A DNA stretch of 64,000 nt. It comes from Trichormus sp. NMC-1 (lineage in GTDB: Bacteria > Cyanobacteriota > Cyanobacteriia > Cyanobacteriales > Nostocaceae). A program made the position numbers and the translations under genes. The stretch is taken from the NCBI RefSeq assembly GCF_001858025.1, contig NZ_LZQD01000001.1, forward strand, positions 62,001 to 126,000. The letters run 5' to 3'. Positions 45,222-53,793 of this stretch are shown one piece after another (position 1 is the first letter of the stretch; the number at the start of each line of letters is the position of its first letter). The notes under the pieces were generated by a model. That model worked only from the letters and a program-made list of their open reading frames with translations, made no database searches and was not told the DNA's origin.

Positions 45222-46302
45222 CATTAAAGGTATTTTCGGGATTGACACATTTTTTGCTACAGAAACCATCCCCTATCAAGAAGGAGCAATTTTCAAAGGC
45301 AATTTGCGGGGAGAACCAGAGGAAATTCACAACCGTTTGATGAAAAGTTTGCAAGAACGTTTAGGTGATAAATATCGCCTGTTTTTAGTGGAGAACACAG
45401 ACGATAAACCTGTGATCATTGTTCTTCCCAGCCGCACAGATCCACGTCCGATGGAGTTACCACAGAAAGTCTTTGCGGTGATTCTTTTGGTAGCAACTCT
45501 TGCCACCAATTTTGAAGCGGCGGGATTATTACTGAATTTTGATTTATTCTCCAACCCATCACGGTTTCCCGAAGCTTTACCTATCGGTTTGGGGATATTT
45601 ACGATTTTGATAGCTCATGAAATCGGTCATTGGTTACTAGCGCGACGACACCAAGTCCGCCTCAGCTTACCCTTTTTCCTCCCGGCTGTGCAAATCGGCT
45701 CTTTTGGGGCAATTACCCGGTTTGAGTCTTTATTACCTAACCGCAAGGCGTTATTTGATATTGCTTTGGCTGGTCCTGCCTTTGGTGGTATCGTTTCTTT
45801 GGTAATGTTGGTGACAGGTTTGCTGCTTTCCCACCCAGGTAGTTTATTTCAATTACCAAATCAGTTTTTCCAAGGTTCGATTTTAGTGGGAAGTTTAGCG
45901 CGAGTTGTGCTGGGTGCAGCTGTCAAAGCGCCTTTAGTTAATGTCCATCCCCTAGTTATTATTGGTTGGTTGGGTTTGGTGATTACCGCATTAAATTTAA
46001 TGCCAGCTGGACAATTAGATGGTGGGCGGATTGTCCAGGCTATTTATGGACGCAAAACCGCAGGAAGAGCCACATTTGCGACTTTAATTTTGCTGGGCTT
46101 GGTGTCTCTTGGTAATCCTTTGGCTATGTATTGGGCGATTGTGATTGTGTTCTTACAACGAGATTTAGAACGCCCCAGCTTGAATGAGGTAACTGAACCA
46201 GACGACGCTAGAGCCGCTTTAGGTCTTTTGGCTCTGTTTTTGATGATTAGTACCCTCTTACCCCTAACTCCCGCTTTGGCTGGGCGTTTGGGAATAGGTT
46301 AA
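44806..46302 (+). CDS. Site-2 protease (S2P/M50, EGY1-like)
   Basis: 498 residues from ATG 44806; an upstream TTG (44770) in frame is less likely. Zinc motif HEIGHWLLARR (HExxH) and the distal NLMPAGQLDGGRI (LDG) motif define an M50 intramembrane protease with many membrane helices. The cytoplasmic N-terminal domain (~120-230) is like that of cyanobacterial and plastid EGY1-type proteases. Substrates unknown; sigma/anti-sigma regulation is typical for the family. Its 5' part is duplicated 3.5 kb downstream. Confidence 0.9.
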   Translation: MFTSSETPIIAAVVLVAFGILGWGFYRARPFGKLGILAWLQSVVLMAPWLLFFGLFAAGIYINIAGILLLLVASTAIYIFLGRQLRNAGQDAILKQRATERLAANASQEANSPSNANSQVLVAELKLDAMTIPEEDLSTIKGIFGIDTFFATETIPYQEGAIFKGNLRGEPEEIHNRLMKSLQERLGDKYRLFLVENTDDKPVIIVLPSRTDPRPMELPQKVFAVILLVATLATNFEAAGLLLNFDLFSNPSRFPEALPIGLGIFTILIAHEIGHWLLARRHQVRLSLPFFLPAVQIGSFGAITRFESLLPNRKALFDIALAGPAFGGIVSLVMLVTGLLLSHPGSLFQLPNQFFQGSILVGSLARVVLGAAVKAPLVNVHPLVIIGWLGLVITALNLMPAGQLDGGRIVQAIYGRKTAGRATFATLILLGLVSLGNPLAMYWAIVIVFLQRDLERPSLNEVTEPDDARAALGLLALFLMISTLLPLTPALAGRLGIG

Positions 46303-46428
46303 GGAGGCAGGGAGGTAGGGAGGTGGGGAGACGCGGGGACGGGGAGACGCGGGGACGCGGAGAGGAGGAGATGGAGAGACGAGGGGAGATAATTAAGAAT
46401 TACTTCCACCCTGCCCCCTGCCCCCTGT

Positions 46429-46743
46429 CACCTGTCACCTGTCACCTGTCACCTGTCACCTGTCACCTGTCACCTGTCACCTGTCACCTGTCACCTGTCA
46501 CCTGTCACCTGTCACCTGTCACCTGTCACCTGTCACCTGTCACCTGTCACCTGTCACCTGTCACCTGTCACCTGTCACCTGTCACCTGTCACCTGTCACC
46601 TGTCACCTGTCACCTGTCACCTGTCACCTGTCACCTGTCACCTGTCACCTGTCACCTGTCACCTGTCACCTGTCACCTGTCACCTGTCACCTGTCACCTG
46701 TCACCTGTCACCTGTCACCTGTCACCTGTCACCTGTCACCTGT
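46429..46743. repeat. Tandem heptamer array: 45 copies of CACCTGT
   Basis: 315 bp, 45 unbroken copies of CACCTGT; the phase fits at every line start so no indels are seen. It lies between convergent genes and ends four bases before the stop codon of the gene at 46747. It resembles the short tandemly repeated repetitive (STRR) heptamers of heterocystous cyanobacteria. The 46323-46775 reading frame across it is a by-product of the repeat. Confidence 0.95.
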
Positions 46744-46746
46744 TCC

Positions 46747-47979
46747 TTATGGTTTCCAGCCTGCTAGTAAATTAGGATAGGTTGTGGGTTTGGGGAAGAT
46801 TTTTCCAAAACTAGCTTGACGTTGTTCCGGTTTTTCTTGGCTGATGTTCCAGAGAGTTTCGTAGAAGAAGAAGGAAACTCCGGCAAAATTGCGATCGCGC
46901 ACTTTCTGTACTTGTGTCTGAATCTGTGACATGGGTACAGAACGATTTTTTAACCCACTCAAAATGCCAATACTCACAGGAATATGTCTTTTGGCTGCTT
47001 TCACTTCCGGGTATTCTAATTCGCTGATAAACACATTTAAGTCATTGCGATATATCTGCAAAACCAAGTCTTCAACTATTCCCATCCGTTCCCATTTCTG
47101 CCAGTCTGCTAAAAAGTATTCGTAGGAAAACCGCTGAGGATTAGGTGCAACAGAAACTATACAGTCTTTTTTATTAGCTTTGATAGCTGTGAATACCTGC
47201 TTCATGAAGTTGGTGATTTTGTTCGCTCTCCAGCGCACCCATTCTGGATCTTTCGAGTTTTTCGAGGGCGCTTTACCACGATGTTCTTTTTTGTAAAGTG
47301 CTACTGTGTAGGCATCATAGCCTAATTCTGATGGTAAGCCGAAGTGGTCATCAAATTGAATCCCGTCAATATCGTAGTTTTTAACGATTTCGACAATTAA
47401 ATCTTGGATAAATTGTTGTACATCGGGACGAAAAGGATTGAGCCAAACACGATCATGTGTACCTTCTTTGATAATTTTACTGCCGTTGCTGCGGCTGGTA
47501 AGCCATTGGGGGCGATTTTTGGCTAAAAGGGAATCAGCAGGAGCCATAAAGCCAAATTCAAACCAGGGAATGACCGTTAAGCCTTGTTTATGTCCCTCAG
47601 TGACAATCTCTTGGAGCATATCTCGTCCTTGTAATCCTGGTGCGGGATCTAGAGATTTACCAATGACTTGAGCAGCAACTTTGCTAGGGTAAAGAGTATA
47701 TCCCCAATTCCAAACAGCCGGATAAACAGTATTGAAGTTAAGATCATCTAAAGTTTGCAAAGACTTTTTCAAGCGTTGGCTCTCAAACAAAACATCGCTA
47801 TCAATATTGGTTAACCACACCCCCCTTAACTCCGATGTTGTCCCTTGGGGAGAAGCGATTTGAGCTTTTAAGGGTAACGATAGCATCACCACAGTCATCA
47901 TACTCATGACAACTATAGCCGCAAACAAACCTGACTTAATCCGTTGATGCATATGCCCATGAAATAATTTTTGATTCAT
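46747..47979 (-). CDS. Glycoside-hydrolase-10-like (DUF187/YddW-type) secreted protein
   Basis: 410 residues. Signal peptide (FAAIVVMSMMTVVMLSLPLKAQ), then a TIM-barrel-like GHL10 domain: ELRGVWLTNIDSDVLF, FNTVYPAVWNWGYTLYPS, VIPWFEFGFM, YDIDGIQFDDHFG (acidic pair suited to catalysis). Members are predicted exported hydrolases, possibly acting on peptidoglycan or exopolysaccharide. It sits between copy 2 of the direct repeat and the heptamer array. Confidence 0.88.
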   Translation of the reverse strand: MNQKLFHGHMHQRIKSGLFAAIVVMSMMTVVMLSLPLKAQIASPQGTTSELRGVWLTNIDSDVLFESQRLKKSLQTLDDLNFNTVYPAVWNWGYTLYPSKVAAQVIGKSLDPAPGLQGRDMLQEIVTEGHKQGLTVIPWFEFGFMAPADSLLAKNRPQWLTSRSNGSKIIKEGTHDRVWLNPFRPDVQQFIQDLIVEIVKNYDIDGIQFDDHFGLPSELGYDAYTVALYKKEHRGKAPSKNSKDPEWVRWRANKITNFMKQVFTAIKANKKDCIVSVAPNPQRFSYEYFLADWQKWERMGIVEDLVLQIYRNDLNVFISELEYPEVKAAKRHIPVSIGILSGLKNRSVPMSQIQTQVQKVRDRNFAGVSFFFYETLWNISQEKPEQRQASFGKIFPKPTTYPNLLAGWKP

Positions 47980-48051
47980 AAATACACTGAGGGGATGGAA
48001 ACCCTTGATTTTGGGACTAAGTAGGTTGGCGTTAAAAATTGTCGTTGGGAT

Positions 48052-48721
48052 AATATACAGTATTTATAATTCTTTACACTCTATCAAAGGTTTAATTATT
48101 AAAATCTCCCCCCGTCCCCGCTTCAGCCTAATGATAAGTATTAAACCAGACACGATATAGAAATCCTTGCGGAGGTTGTGAACATCTTTTTCCTAGCCAA
48201 ATTTCTCGCTGATGCAGCATTGCTTCATAACGGCGTTATAGATTAAGTAATGTATCTATAAAACCGGACTTGTTCTGGCTTGGTCTCAATAGCGAAGGTT
48301 TAGCGATGTTTACTTCATCAGAAACTCCTATAATTGCGGCAGTAGTGCTGGTCGCTTTCGGCATTTTGGGTTGGGGCTTTTATCGCGCCAGACCTTTTGG
48401 TAAACTGGGAATCTTAGCCTGGTTACAGTCGGTCGTATTAATGGCTCCTTGGCTGCTGTTTTTTGGCTTGTTTGCCGCTGGGATTTACATCAATATAGCG
48501 GGTATATTGTTATTGCTCGTGGCTTCTACTGCAATCTACATCTTCTTAGGTAGACAGTTACGCAACGCTGGGCAAGATGCCATTCTCAAGCAACGGGCAA
48601 CGGAAAGACTAGCTGCGAATGCTTCACAGGAAGCCAATTCCCCATCAAATGCCAACAGTCAAGTACTAGTTGCAGAACTAAAACTGGACGCAATGACAAT
48701 ACCCGAAGAAGATTTGAGTAC
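48052..48721 (+). repeat. 670-bp direct repeat, copy 2
   Basis: Second copy of 44552-45221. Diverges at 48722, where gatttgagtac is followed by gttacccct rather than the protease sequence. Confidence 0.85.
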
Positions 48722-48746
48722 GTTACCCCTGTTTGTTTCTGATTAA
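48306..48746 (+). pseudogene. Truncated site-2 protease copy
   Basis: The same first ~139 residues as the intact protease to PEEDLST, then seven unrelated residues (LPLFVSD) and a stop. It lacks the HExxH and LDG motifs, so it cannot be a protease; the duplicated promoter could still express a membrane-anchored fragment. Confidence 0.85.
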
Positions 48747-48983
48747 GAGTTCCCGCCTTAGTCAAATTTCCATTGGTGGACGGGAATTTATGCCTATAAG
48801 TTTCCCTTTCATTTAATCTCTTCCAAAAGAGATATTTTTACGTTTACAGCCCCTATTGACTCGGCAATTGCGGCTTGATCGAGTACCATAGTCCCACATC
48901 CACACAGTAAAAAAATTTGCAAAATTTTTTCCGGATATGCATAAAATTTTGCGTTTATTGTTACACGTAATTATGTCAGCACT

Positions 48984-49364
48984 ATGAATATTAAACTCGA
49001 TAAGCACACTCCAGACAATCTGGCATCTTTATTTGTCCTTCTCATGGAAGAAGGCATGACCCCAAATCAGATAATGGCCGGTATTGTTCGTTTTGCGTCG
49101 GATACCAGAGAGCTAGAAGGAACAATTGTATCAGTTGATTGTCTGCAATTCTTGCTGGCCACCATGCCAGTAGATAACAGTGCTATGGGGGTGACAGAAT
49201 ATATCACATCCCTAGCAGCAGAAGGCGTTAGTACCTTAATGTTGTTGGATGCCTTGGGTTTTGCTTGCTATGTTCGTGGTTTGTTCGATTCTGCCAGCAT
49301 TATTCGCTTGACTTATCAGAGATTGCAAGCCGATAAAATCATCTCACAAATGTTGCGCGATTAA
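48984..49364 (+). CDS. Hypothetical cyanobacterial protein
   Basis: 126 residues, alpha-helical, no membrane segment obvious (VSTLMLLDALGFACYVRGLFD is amphipathic). No family recognised. A tryptophan-free, Leu-rich, acidic protein; start ATG follows ttatgtcagcact. Alone on its transcript by spacing. Confidence 0.55.
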   Translation: MNIKLDKHTPDNLASLFVLLMEEGMTPNQIMAGIVRFASDTRELEGTIVSVDCLQFLLATMPVDNSAMGVTEYITSLAAEGVSTLMLLDALGFACYVRGLFDSASIIRLTYQRLQADKIISQMLRD

Positions 49365-49777
49365 TCATTCATGACTAACCACTCTAATTCAGGAATTTTT
49401 CAGCAAAACCAAAAAAGGCCAAGATCAATGATCATGGACATAATTCAGCTTTTTTCTCAATCCTTGGAGGTGTCCATTGGATGAACTGCTTGAACAGTTG
49501 TATTTTGATGATGAGATTTTTAGCCAGTTGTAGTGAAGCGGCGAGAAAGCGCTCTTTATTGGACTGCTGCAACATTTAGGGCTGTTGTACAGTACTCCAT
49601 CAACAACTGGCGAGTGGCTAAGAGTTCTAAGGGTTGGCGCCAATCCGTCCCTGGGAACAATCTTAAAGGCCTCTTTCTCTTTCTTGATATTTCCATTAAA
49701 ACGGCAACAGAAAAATTTTGTCTGCCAAATTGCCAAAACTTCGGAGTATTAGTTTACCGTTGATATGATTGCATAGG
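49365..49777 (+). other. Gene-free stretch ending at a terminator
   Basis: No convincing protein: small overlapping frames in several phases (e.g. 49533-49763 on plus, 49425-49736 on minus) without family features. It looks like either a decayed gene or an untranslated RNA, because it ends at a good terminator. Confidence 0.4.
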
Positions 49778-49806
49778 TGGGGTGCTAAGGAGCGCCCCAA
49801 TTTTTG
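49778..49806 (+). terminator. Intrinsic terminator
   Basis: Stem TGGGGTGCT / AGCGCCCCA (one G-U pair), tetraloop AAGG, then ATTTTTGTTT. Confidence 0.75.
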
Positions 49807-49850
49807 TTTAAGAAGAGATAGACGGGGAGGACGCGGTGACGCGGTGAGTG

Positions 49851-49930
49851 GGAGACGCGGTGAGGTGGAGAAGATTCATTTGTGGGTTAAATTTAAGTGA
49901 GTTGATATAAGACCTCGACTCATATCTCTA
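49851..49930 (+). repeat. ~80-bp inverted repeat, left copy (before purH)
   Basis: Contains aagattcatttgtgggtta and gatataagacctcgactcat. Its reverse complement is at 51855-51936, after purH. The gap to purH also holds ccccgcgtccccgcgtcag-type low-complexity DNA and a dispersed box (50069-50118). Confidence 0.75.
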
Positions 49931-50068
49931 ATTCAGTAATTCAGTCGCTGATCTTTCAGGTGAGGTTTAACTCCAGTTGAAAGGTTCCCCCCCGTCACCA
50001 CGTCTCTTCTTCCCCTCATATCTTCTTCCCCGTGTCTCTTCTCCCTCTCTCCCCCTCTCCACCTCCCC

Positions 50069-50118
50069 GCGTCCCCGCGTCAGTCCTAATGATAAGTATT
50101 CAACTGGACACTATATCT
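50069..50118 (+). repeat. Dispersed TAATGATAAGTATT box
   Basis: cgcgtcagtcctaatgataa then gtattcaactggacactata, related to 44611-44660, 48111-48160 and 25808-25852. It is 65 bp before purH and might carry its promoter. Confidence 0.55.
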
Positions 50119-50184
50119 CTTGTCTCCTTTGGGTAAAATGGTTTTCTGCTGGGAATTTTGTAGTCTAAAGGAAACTGGGGAATT

Positions 50185-51708
50185 ATGGCGCGTCTAGCCC
50201 TGCTGAGTGTATCTAACAAAACTGGTATAATTGACTTAGCCCGTAGCTTGGTTGAAGAATTTGGCTTTGATATCATCAGCAGTGGCGGAACAGCCAAAAC
50301 GCTGAAAGATGCCGGAATTCCAGTAACAAAGGTTTCTGACTATACAGGTTCACCGGAAATTTTAGGTGGCCGTGTCAAAACTCTACATCCCCGCATTCAT
50401 GGGGGTATTTTAGCAAGACGAGATGTGGCGGAAGATGTGACTGATTTGGAAAATAATCAAATTCGTCCCATTGATTTAGTTGTCGTCAATCTTTATCCTT
50501 TTGAACAAACGATCGCTAAACCGGGTGTAACATTAGCTGAGGCGGTTGAGCAAATTGATATCGGTGGTCCAGCTATGTTAAGGGCTTCATCGAAAAACTT
50601 TGCTCACTTGACGGTATTATGTGATCCTGCTCAATATGATGAGTATTTGCAAGAATTACGCCAAAATGGGGAAGCTTCTTTAGAGTTTCGCCAAAAATGT
50701 GCGTTAAAGGGATTTTTGCATACTTCTAGTTATGATAATGCCATTGCTGCCTATCTCGCTGGCAAGCAAACAGAGGAATATACTCTTTCGGGAAAACAAA
50801 TCCAAGCTTTACGCTACGGTGAAAACCCACACCAACCCGCAGCTTGGTATCAAACGGGAACTACTCCCACAGGTTGGACGGCGGCTACTAAACTCCAAGG
50901 TAAGGAACTCAGCTACAATAATTTGGTAGATTTGGAAGCTGCACGCCGAATAATTACTGAATTTACGGAAAGTCCCGCAGCGACAATTATCAAACATACT
51001 AATCCCTGTGGTACTGCTGAGGCAGATACGATTTTTGCAGCTTATCAAAAAGCTTTTAATGCTGATTCTACTTCGGCTTTTGGTGGGATTGTGGCTTTAA
51101 ACCGTCCTATTGATGCGGCGACAGCGACAGAATTAACGAAGACATTTTTAGAATGCGTGGTTGCGCCTGAGTGTGACGAAGAAGCGCAGGAAATTCTCAC
51201 TAAAAAAGGTAACGTCAGAGTTTTGATTTTACCAGATTTGCAGAGTGGACTAAAAGAAAGTGTGAAAGCGATCGCAGGTGGTTTCCTAGTTCAAACAGTT
51301 GATGACATCATTGCTGACCCCAGTAAATGGCAAGTTGTCACCGAACGTCAACCCACATCTAGTGAATTGGCCGAATTACTATTTGCCTGGAAAGTTTGTA
51401 AACACGTCAAATCAAATGCTATCGTCATCAGTAGCGATCGCACTACCTTGGGAGTAGGCGCTGGACAAATGAACCGTGTCGGTTCCACAAAAATTGCTTT
51501 AGAACAAGCAGGAGAAAAAGCCCAAGGTGCATTTCTCGCTAGTGATGGATTCTTCCCTTTTGATGATACCGTCAAAGCCGCAGCCGCTGCGGGTATTACT
51601 GCGATTGTCCAACCAGGTGGAAGTTTACGTGATAAAGATTCCATCAAAGCTGCTAATGAACTAGGTTTATTAATGGTTTTAACGGGTGTTCGTCACTTTT
51701 TACACTAG
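50185..51708 (+). CDS. purH: Bifunctional AICAR transformylase / IMP cyclohydrolase
   Basis: 507 residues. N-terminal IMP cyclohydrolase (~1-190: ALLSVSNKTGIIDLARSL, GGRVKTLHPRIHGGIL) and C-terminal AICAR formyltransferase (~195-507: LRYGENPHQPAAWY, SFKHTNPCG-like IIKHTNPCGTA). Catalyses the last two steps of purine synthesis to IMP. The start ATG (50185) is preceded by aaggaaactggggaatt. Its TAG stop codon (51706-51708) is the first three bases of a MITE. Confidence 0.97.
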   Translation: MARLALLSVSNKTGIIDLARSLVEEFGFDIISSGGTAKTLKDAGIPVTKVSDYTGSPEILGGRVKTLHPRIHGGILARRDVAEDVTDLENNQIRPIDLVVVNLYPFEQTIAKPGVTLAEAVEQIDIGGPAMLRASSKNFAHLTVLCDPAQYDEYLQELRQNGEASLEFRQKCALKGFLHTSSYDNAIAAYLAGKQTEEYTLSGKQIQALRYGENPHQPAAWYQTGTTPTGWTAATKLQGKELSYNNLVDLEAARRIITEFTESPAATIIKHTNPCGTAEADTIFAAYQKAFNADSTSAFGGIVALNRPIDAATATELTKTFLECVVAPECDEEAQEILTKKGNVRVLILPDLQSGLKESVKAIAGGFLVQTVDDIIADPSKWQVVTERQPTSSELAELLFAWKVCKHVKSNAIVISSDRTTLGVGAGQMNRVGSTKIALEQAGEKAQGAFLASDGFFPFDDTVKAAAAAGITAIVQPGGSLRDKDSIKAANELGLLMVLTGVRHFLH

Positions 51709-51796
51709 ACATCTCCGGAAATTAAATATGCATTTCCTGTAACCCTTGTAGAGACGTTCCATGGAACGTCTCTACAATCTTTTCTGGAGATGTCTA
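51706..51796 (+). repeat. 91-bp TA-ended MITE, copy 3 (contains purH stop)
   Basis: TAGACATCTCCGGAAA at the left, TTCTGGAGATGTCTA at the right: ~14-bp inverted ends bounded by TA. The 28-bp inner palindrome is at 51748-51775. Most intact copy in the window. Confidence 0.8.
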
Positions 51797-51854
51797 CTAA
51801 TTTGATCGAAAAGACGGGGTGAGGGGAGAAAGAGACGCGGTGACACCGGGAAGA

Positions 51855-51936
51855 AGAGATATGAGTCGAGGTCTTATATCAAGTCACTTAATTAAATCCA
51901 CAAATGAATCTCCACCTCTCCACTTCACCGCGTCTC
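51855..51936 (-). repeat. ~80-bp inverted repeat, right copy (after purH)
   Basis: agagatatgagtcgaggtct through ccacaaatgaatc, reverse complement of 49851-49930 with small gaps. It is followed by three tandem copies of a cgtctccccctcaccgcgtc-type unit (51930-52075). Confidence 0.75.
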
Positions 51937-52146
51937 CCCCTCACCGCGTCCCCGTGTCTCTTCTTCCTCTCTTCACCGCGTCTCCCCCTCACCGTGTCCC
52001 CGTGTCTCTTCTTCCTCTCTTCACCGCGTCTCCTCCTCACCGCGTCCCCGCGTCCCAATCTCCCCGCGTCTGCTTTTTGTATTGTATGACAGACTAGTGC
52101 AGTTGTGAAAGTGGCACTTAAGATACTTATTCTTTAATTGAAAAGT

Positions 52147-52234
52147 GATAATTTGACCCTTGTGTGAGGAGTAAGTTGAAACGAAAAACGCTTGGGGTGG
52201 AAACACGGCAACACTCCCAGGCGTTTTTTATTTT
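52147..52234 (+). ncRNA. Yfr2-like small RNA, copy 1, with promoter
   Basis: RNA estimated 52161-52234; a -10-like GATAAT lies at 52147-52152. Starts tgtgtgaggag. Contains the hairpin aacgcttgggg ... tcccaggcgtt whose apical part carries GGAAACA, the conserved loop motif of Yfr2-family cyanobacterial RNAs, and ends in a T-run. The identity rests on the motif and structure, not on a search. Present as a tandem pair with the next entry. Confidence 0.6.
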
Positions 52235-52286
52235 CCCCATAAACGACATATTAAAATTACTAATATAAAAATGTTGATTAAAATAC

Positions 52287-52395
52287 TTGCGGTTTTATTT
52301 AACTAGTGATATAGTCTATTTGTGTGAGGAGCAATGTTGAATATAAAAAGCGCTTGGGGTGGAAACACGGTAACACTCCCAGGCGCTTTTTATTT
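52287..52395 (+). ncRNA. Yfr2-like small RNA, copy 2, with promoter
   Basis: Promoter TTGCGG (52287-52292), 17-bp spacer, TATAGT (52310-52315). RNA estimated 52321-52395: same tgtgtgaggag start, spacer of different sequence, then gcgcttggggtgg, aaacacgg, taacactcccaggcgc and a T-run. Stem pairs compensate relative to copy 1 (cgc/gcg extended), supporting a structured RNA. Confidence 0.65.
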
Positions 52396-52423
52396 TGGCT
52401 AATTTTTATTTTGGCTAATAAAT

Positions 52424-53188
52424 TCAATTCATCAAATTAGATTGTGCAGAAATTGCTTCCCACTCAGTTTCAGAAAGTGGTTGTATTTCTATTTGCATAT
52501 TAAAACAATCACAGGCGGCGATAATTAAAGCTTCTATAATTGCTTTTCTATTGAGATTTTGGGGAAGTTGACTAGGGGTAAAAAACTCTTGAGAAAATAC
52601 TTGACCAAATAAATCTAAATCTGGATTTAAGCAAATTGAACCATGTTGTAAAATTGCTTCACCTCGTCGGAGTTGGGCGCTACCAATGAGTTTAGAACCA
52701 TCGGCTAAAACTAAATCTGCACCAGTTGCAGTGCCAAAACAGTTAGGATTGTGGATATAACCGCGCCCAGCTTGACCATAGTTTAACTCTACACCGAGCG
52801 ATAGCCATCCTTGAATCAAAAACTCACAAATTTTTGTATAAGCTTGAAGACGACTGCCCATAATTCCAGATGTCACCACAGCATAGGTTAAATCGCCTTG
52901 GTGCAGCACTGCCCTTCCACCACTAGGACGGCGTACCAAATCAAGTTTTTCACCTTGCCAGATTAAATTTTGCCAAGATTCAGGATATTTTTTTTGATGA
53001 TAGCCCAGGGAAATTGCAGGTGGCGACCAAGTATAAAACCGCAGCGTTGGAGGATGCTTTCCTGACTGGTGCTGTTCTAGTAACCAGTAATCAATTGCCA
53101 TTTGCACATTACCAGCAGTTTCTAGTAACGGAATTAGTCGCCAAACCTGCTTATTTTGCAATGCTGTAGATTTCAATCTAAAATCCAA
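52424..53188 (-). CDS. Biotin/lipoate protein ligase family (octanoyl/lipoyl transferase)
   Basis: 254 residues. RRPSGGRAVLHQGDLTYAVV and GSAQLRRGEAILQHGSI are the substrate-site motifs of the LplA/LipM fold. It would attach octanoyl/lipoyl groups to E2 or GcvH proteins, or act as an amidotransferase. The family member (LipM, LplA or LipL) is not decided. Ends close to the Yfr2-like RNAs (convergent). Confidence 0.85.
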   Translation of the reverse strand: MDFRLKSTALQNKQVWRLIPLLETAGNVQMAIDYWLLEQHQSGKHPPTLRFYTWSPPAISLGYHQKKYPESWQNLIWQGEKLDLVRRPSGGRAVLHQGDLTYAVVTSGIMGSRLQAYTKICEFLIQGWLSLGVELNYGQAGRGYIHNPNCFGTATGADLVLADGSKLIGSAQLRRGEAILQHGSICLNPDLDLFGQVFSQEFFTPSQLPQNLNRKAIIEALIIAACDCFNMQIEIQPLSETEWEAISAQSNLMN

Positions 53189-53208
53189 AATCCAAAATCT
53201 AAATTTGC

Positions 53209-53688
53209 CTAGGCTGCACCAAACTCAGCAACCAAAGCTTCATCATTATCATCAGCTATGGTGGCAACAATGGTAATTATGCGGGAAACTTCAGTAGGTG
53301 ACAACTCTGCTAAAGTGCGTGTTGAGATGACAACTATCTGATTTTCAATAATGCCAAAACGAGCTTCAAAGGTACTTGTGCAATTCAACTCTAATAGATG
53401 GCGCATTAATTTGGGTTCATCTTTGGCGGGTAACTTCAGCACCGCAGACCACACTGTGATAGTATCTTCATCGGTTGAACCTGTGAGTTGTACGAATACT
53501 TCGACGCTGCCATATTTAAATTTCCACAGATAAGCACCGTTTTCGCTGTGGCTAACCATTGCACTGTTATCTTGTTCGAGAGTGCTAATGACGCTTTCAA
53601 TTACTTCGACATGGGTGATATTAGTAGTTTCAGCAATGAGTTCATCAATTGATTCATCAGAAGTTAAGGTTTCTTGGTAAGTTGCCAT
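53209..53688 (-). CDS. YbjN-domain protein
   Basis: 159 residues. THVEVIESVISTLEQDNSAMVSHSENGAYLWKFKYGSVEVFVQLTGSTDEDTITVWSAVLKLPAKDEPKLMRHLLELNCTSTFEARFGIIENQIVV is the YbjN fold, related to type III secretion chaperones. Function unknown (a stress or division-linked factor in E. coli). It directly precedes the lipoyl-ligase gene (21 bp), so they may be co-transcribed. Confidence 0.85.
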   Translation of the reverse strand: MATYQETLTSDESIDELIAETTNITHVEVIESVISTLEQDNSAMVSHSENGAYLWKFKYGSVEVFVQLTGSTDEDTITVWSAVLKLPAKDEPKLMRHLLELNCTSTFEARFGIIENQIVVISTRTLAELSPTEVSRIITIVATIADDNDEALVAEFGAA

Positions 53689-53793
53689 ACAGACTTATTC
53701 CTCAATATAGTTACTGCTTTAATCTACATCTACTTTATCTTTTGTAGGCAAGGTTAGTTTGAGTCACTATTCCCTATTCCCTATTCTCTATAT

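Noticed and set aside
46429-46743. Possible CRISPR array
   Set aside because: Unit of 7 bp without spacers; no cas genes nearby. It is a tandem repeat.
46323-46775. 150-codon frame with repeated HLSPVTC units
   Set aside because: It is only the translation of the CACCTGT array; heptamers keep all plus-strand frames open. No start context or family.
49425-49763. Overlapping frames between the 48984 gene and purH
   Set aside because: Different phases overlap with no family signal; the stretch is recorded as gene-free.
51819-52097. Frame with repeated PHRVPVSLLPLFTASP
   Set aside because: Translation of low-complexity ccgcgtctcc-type repeats.
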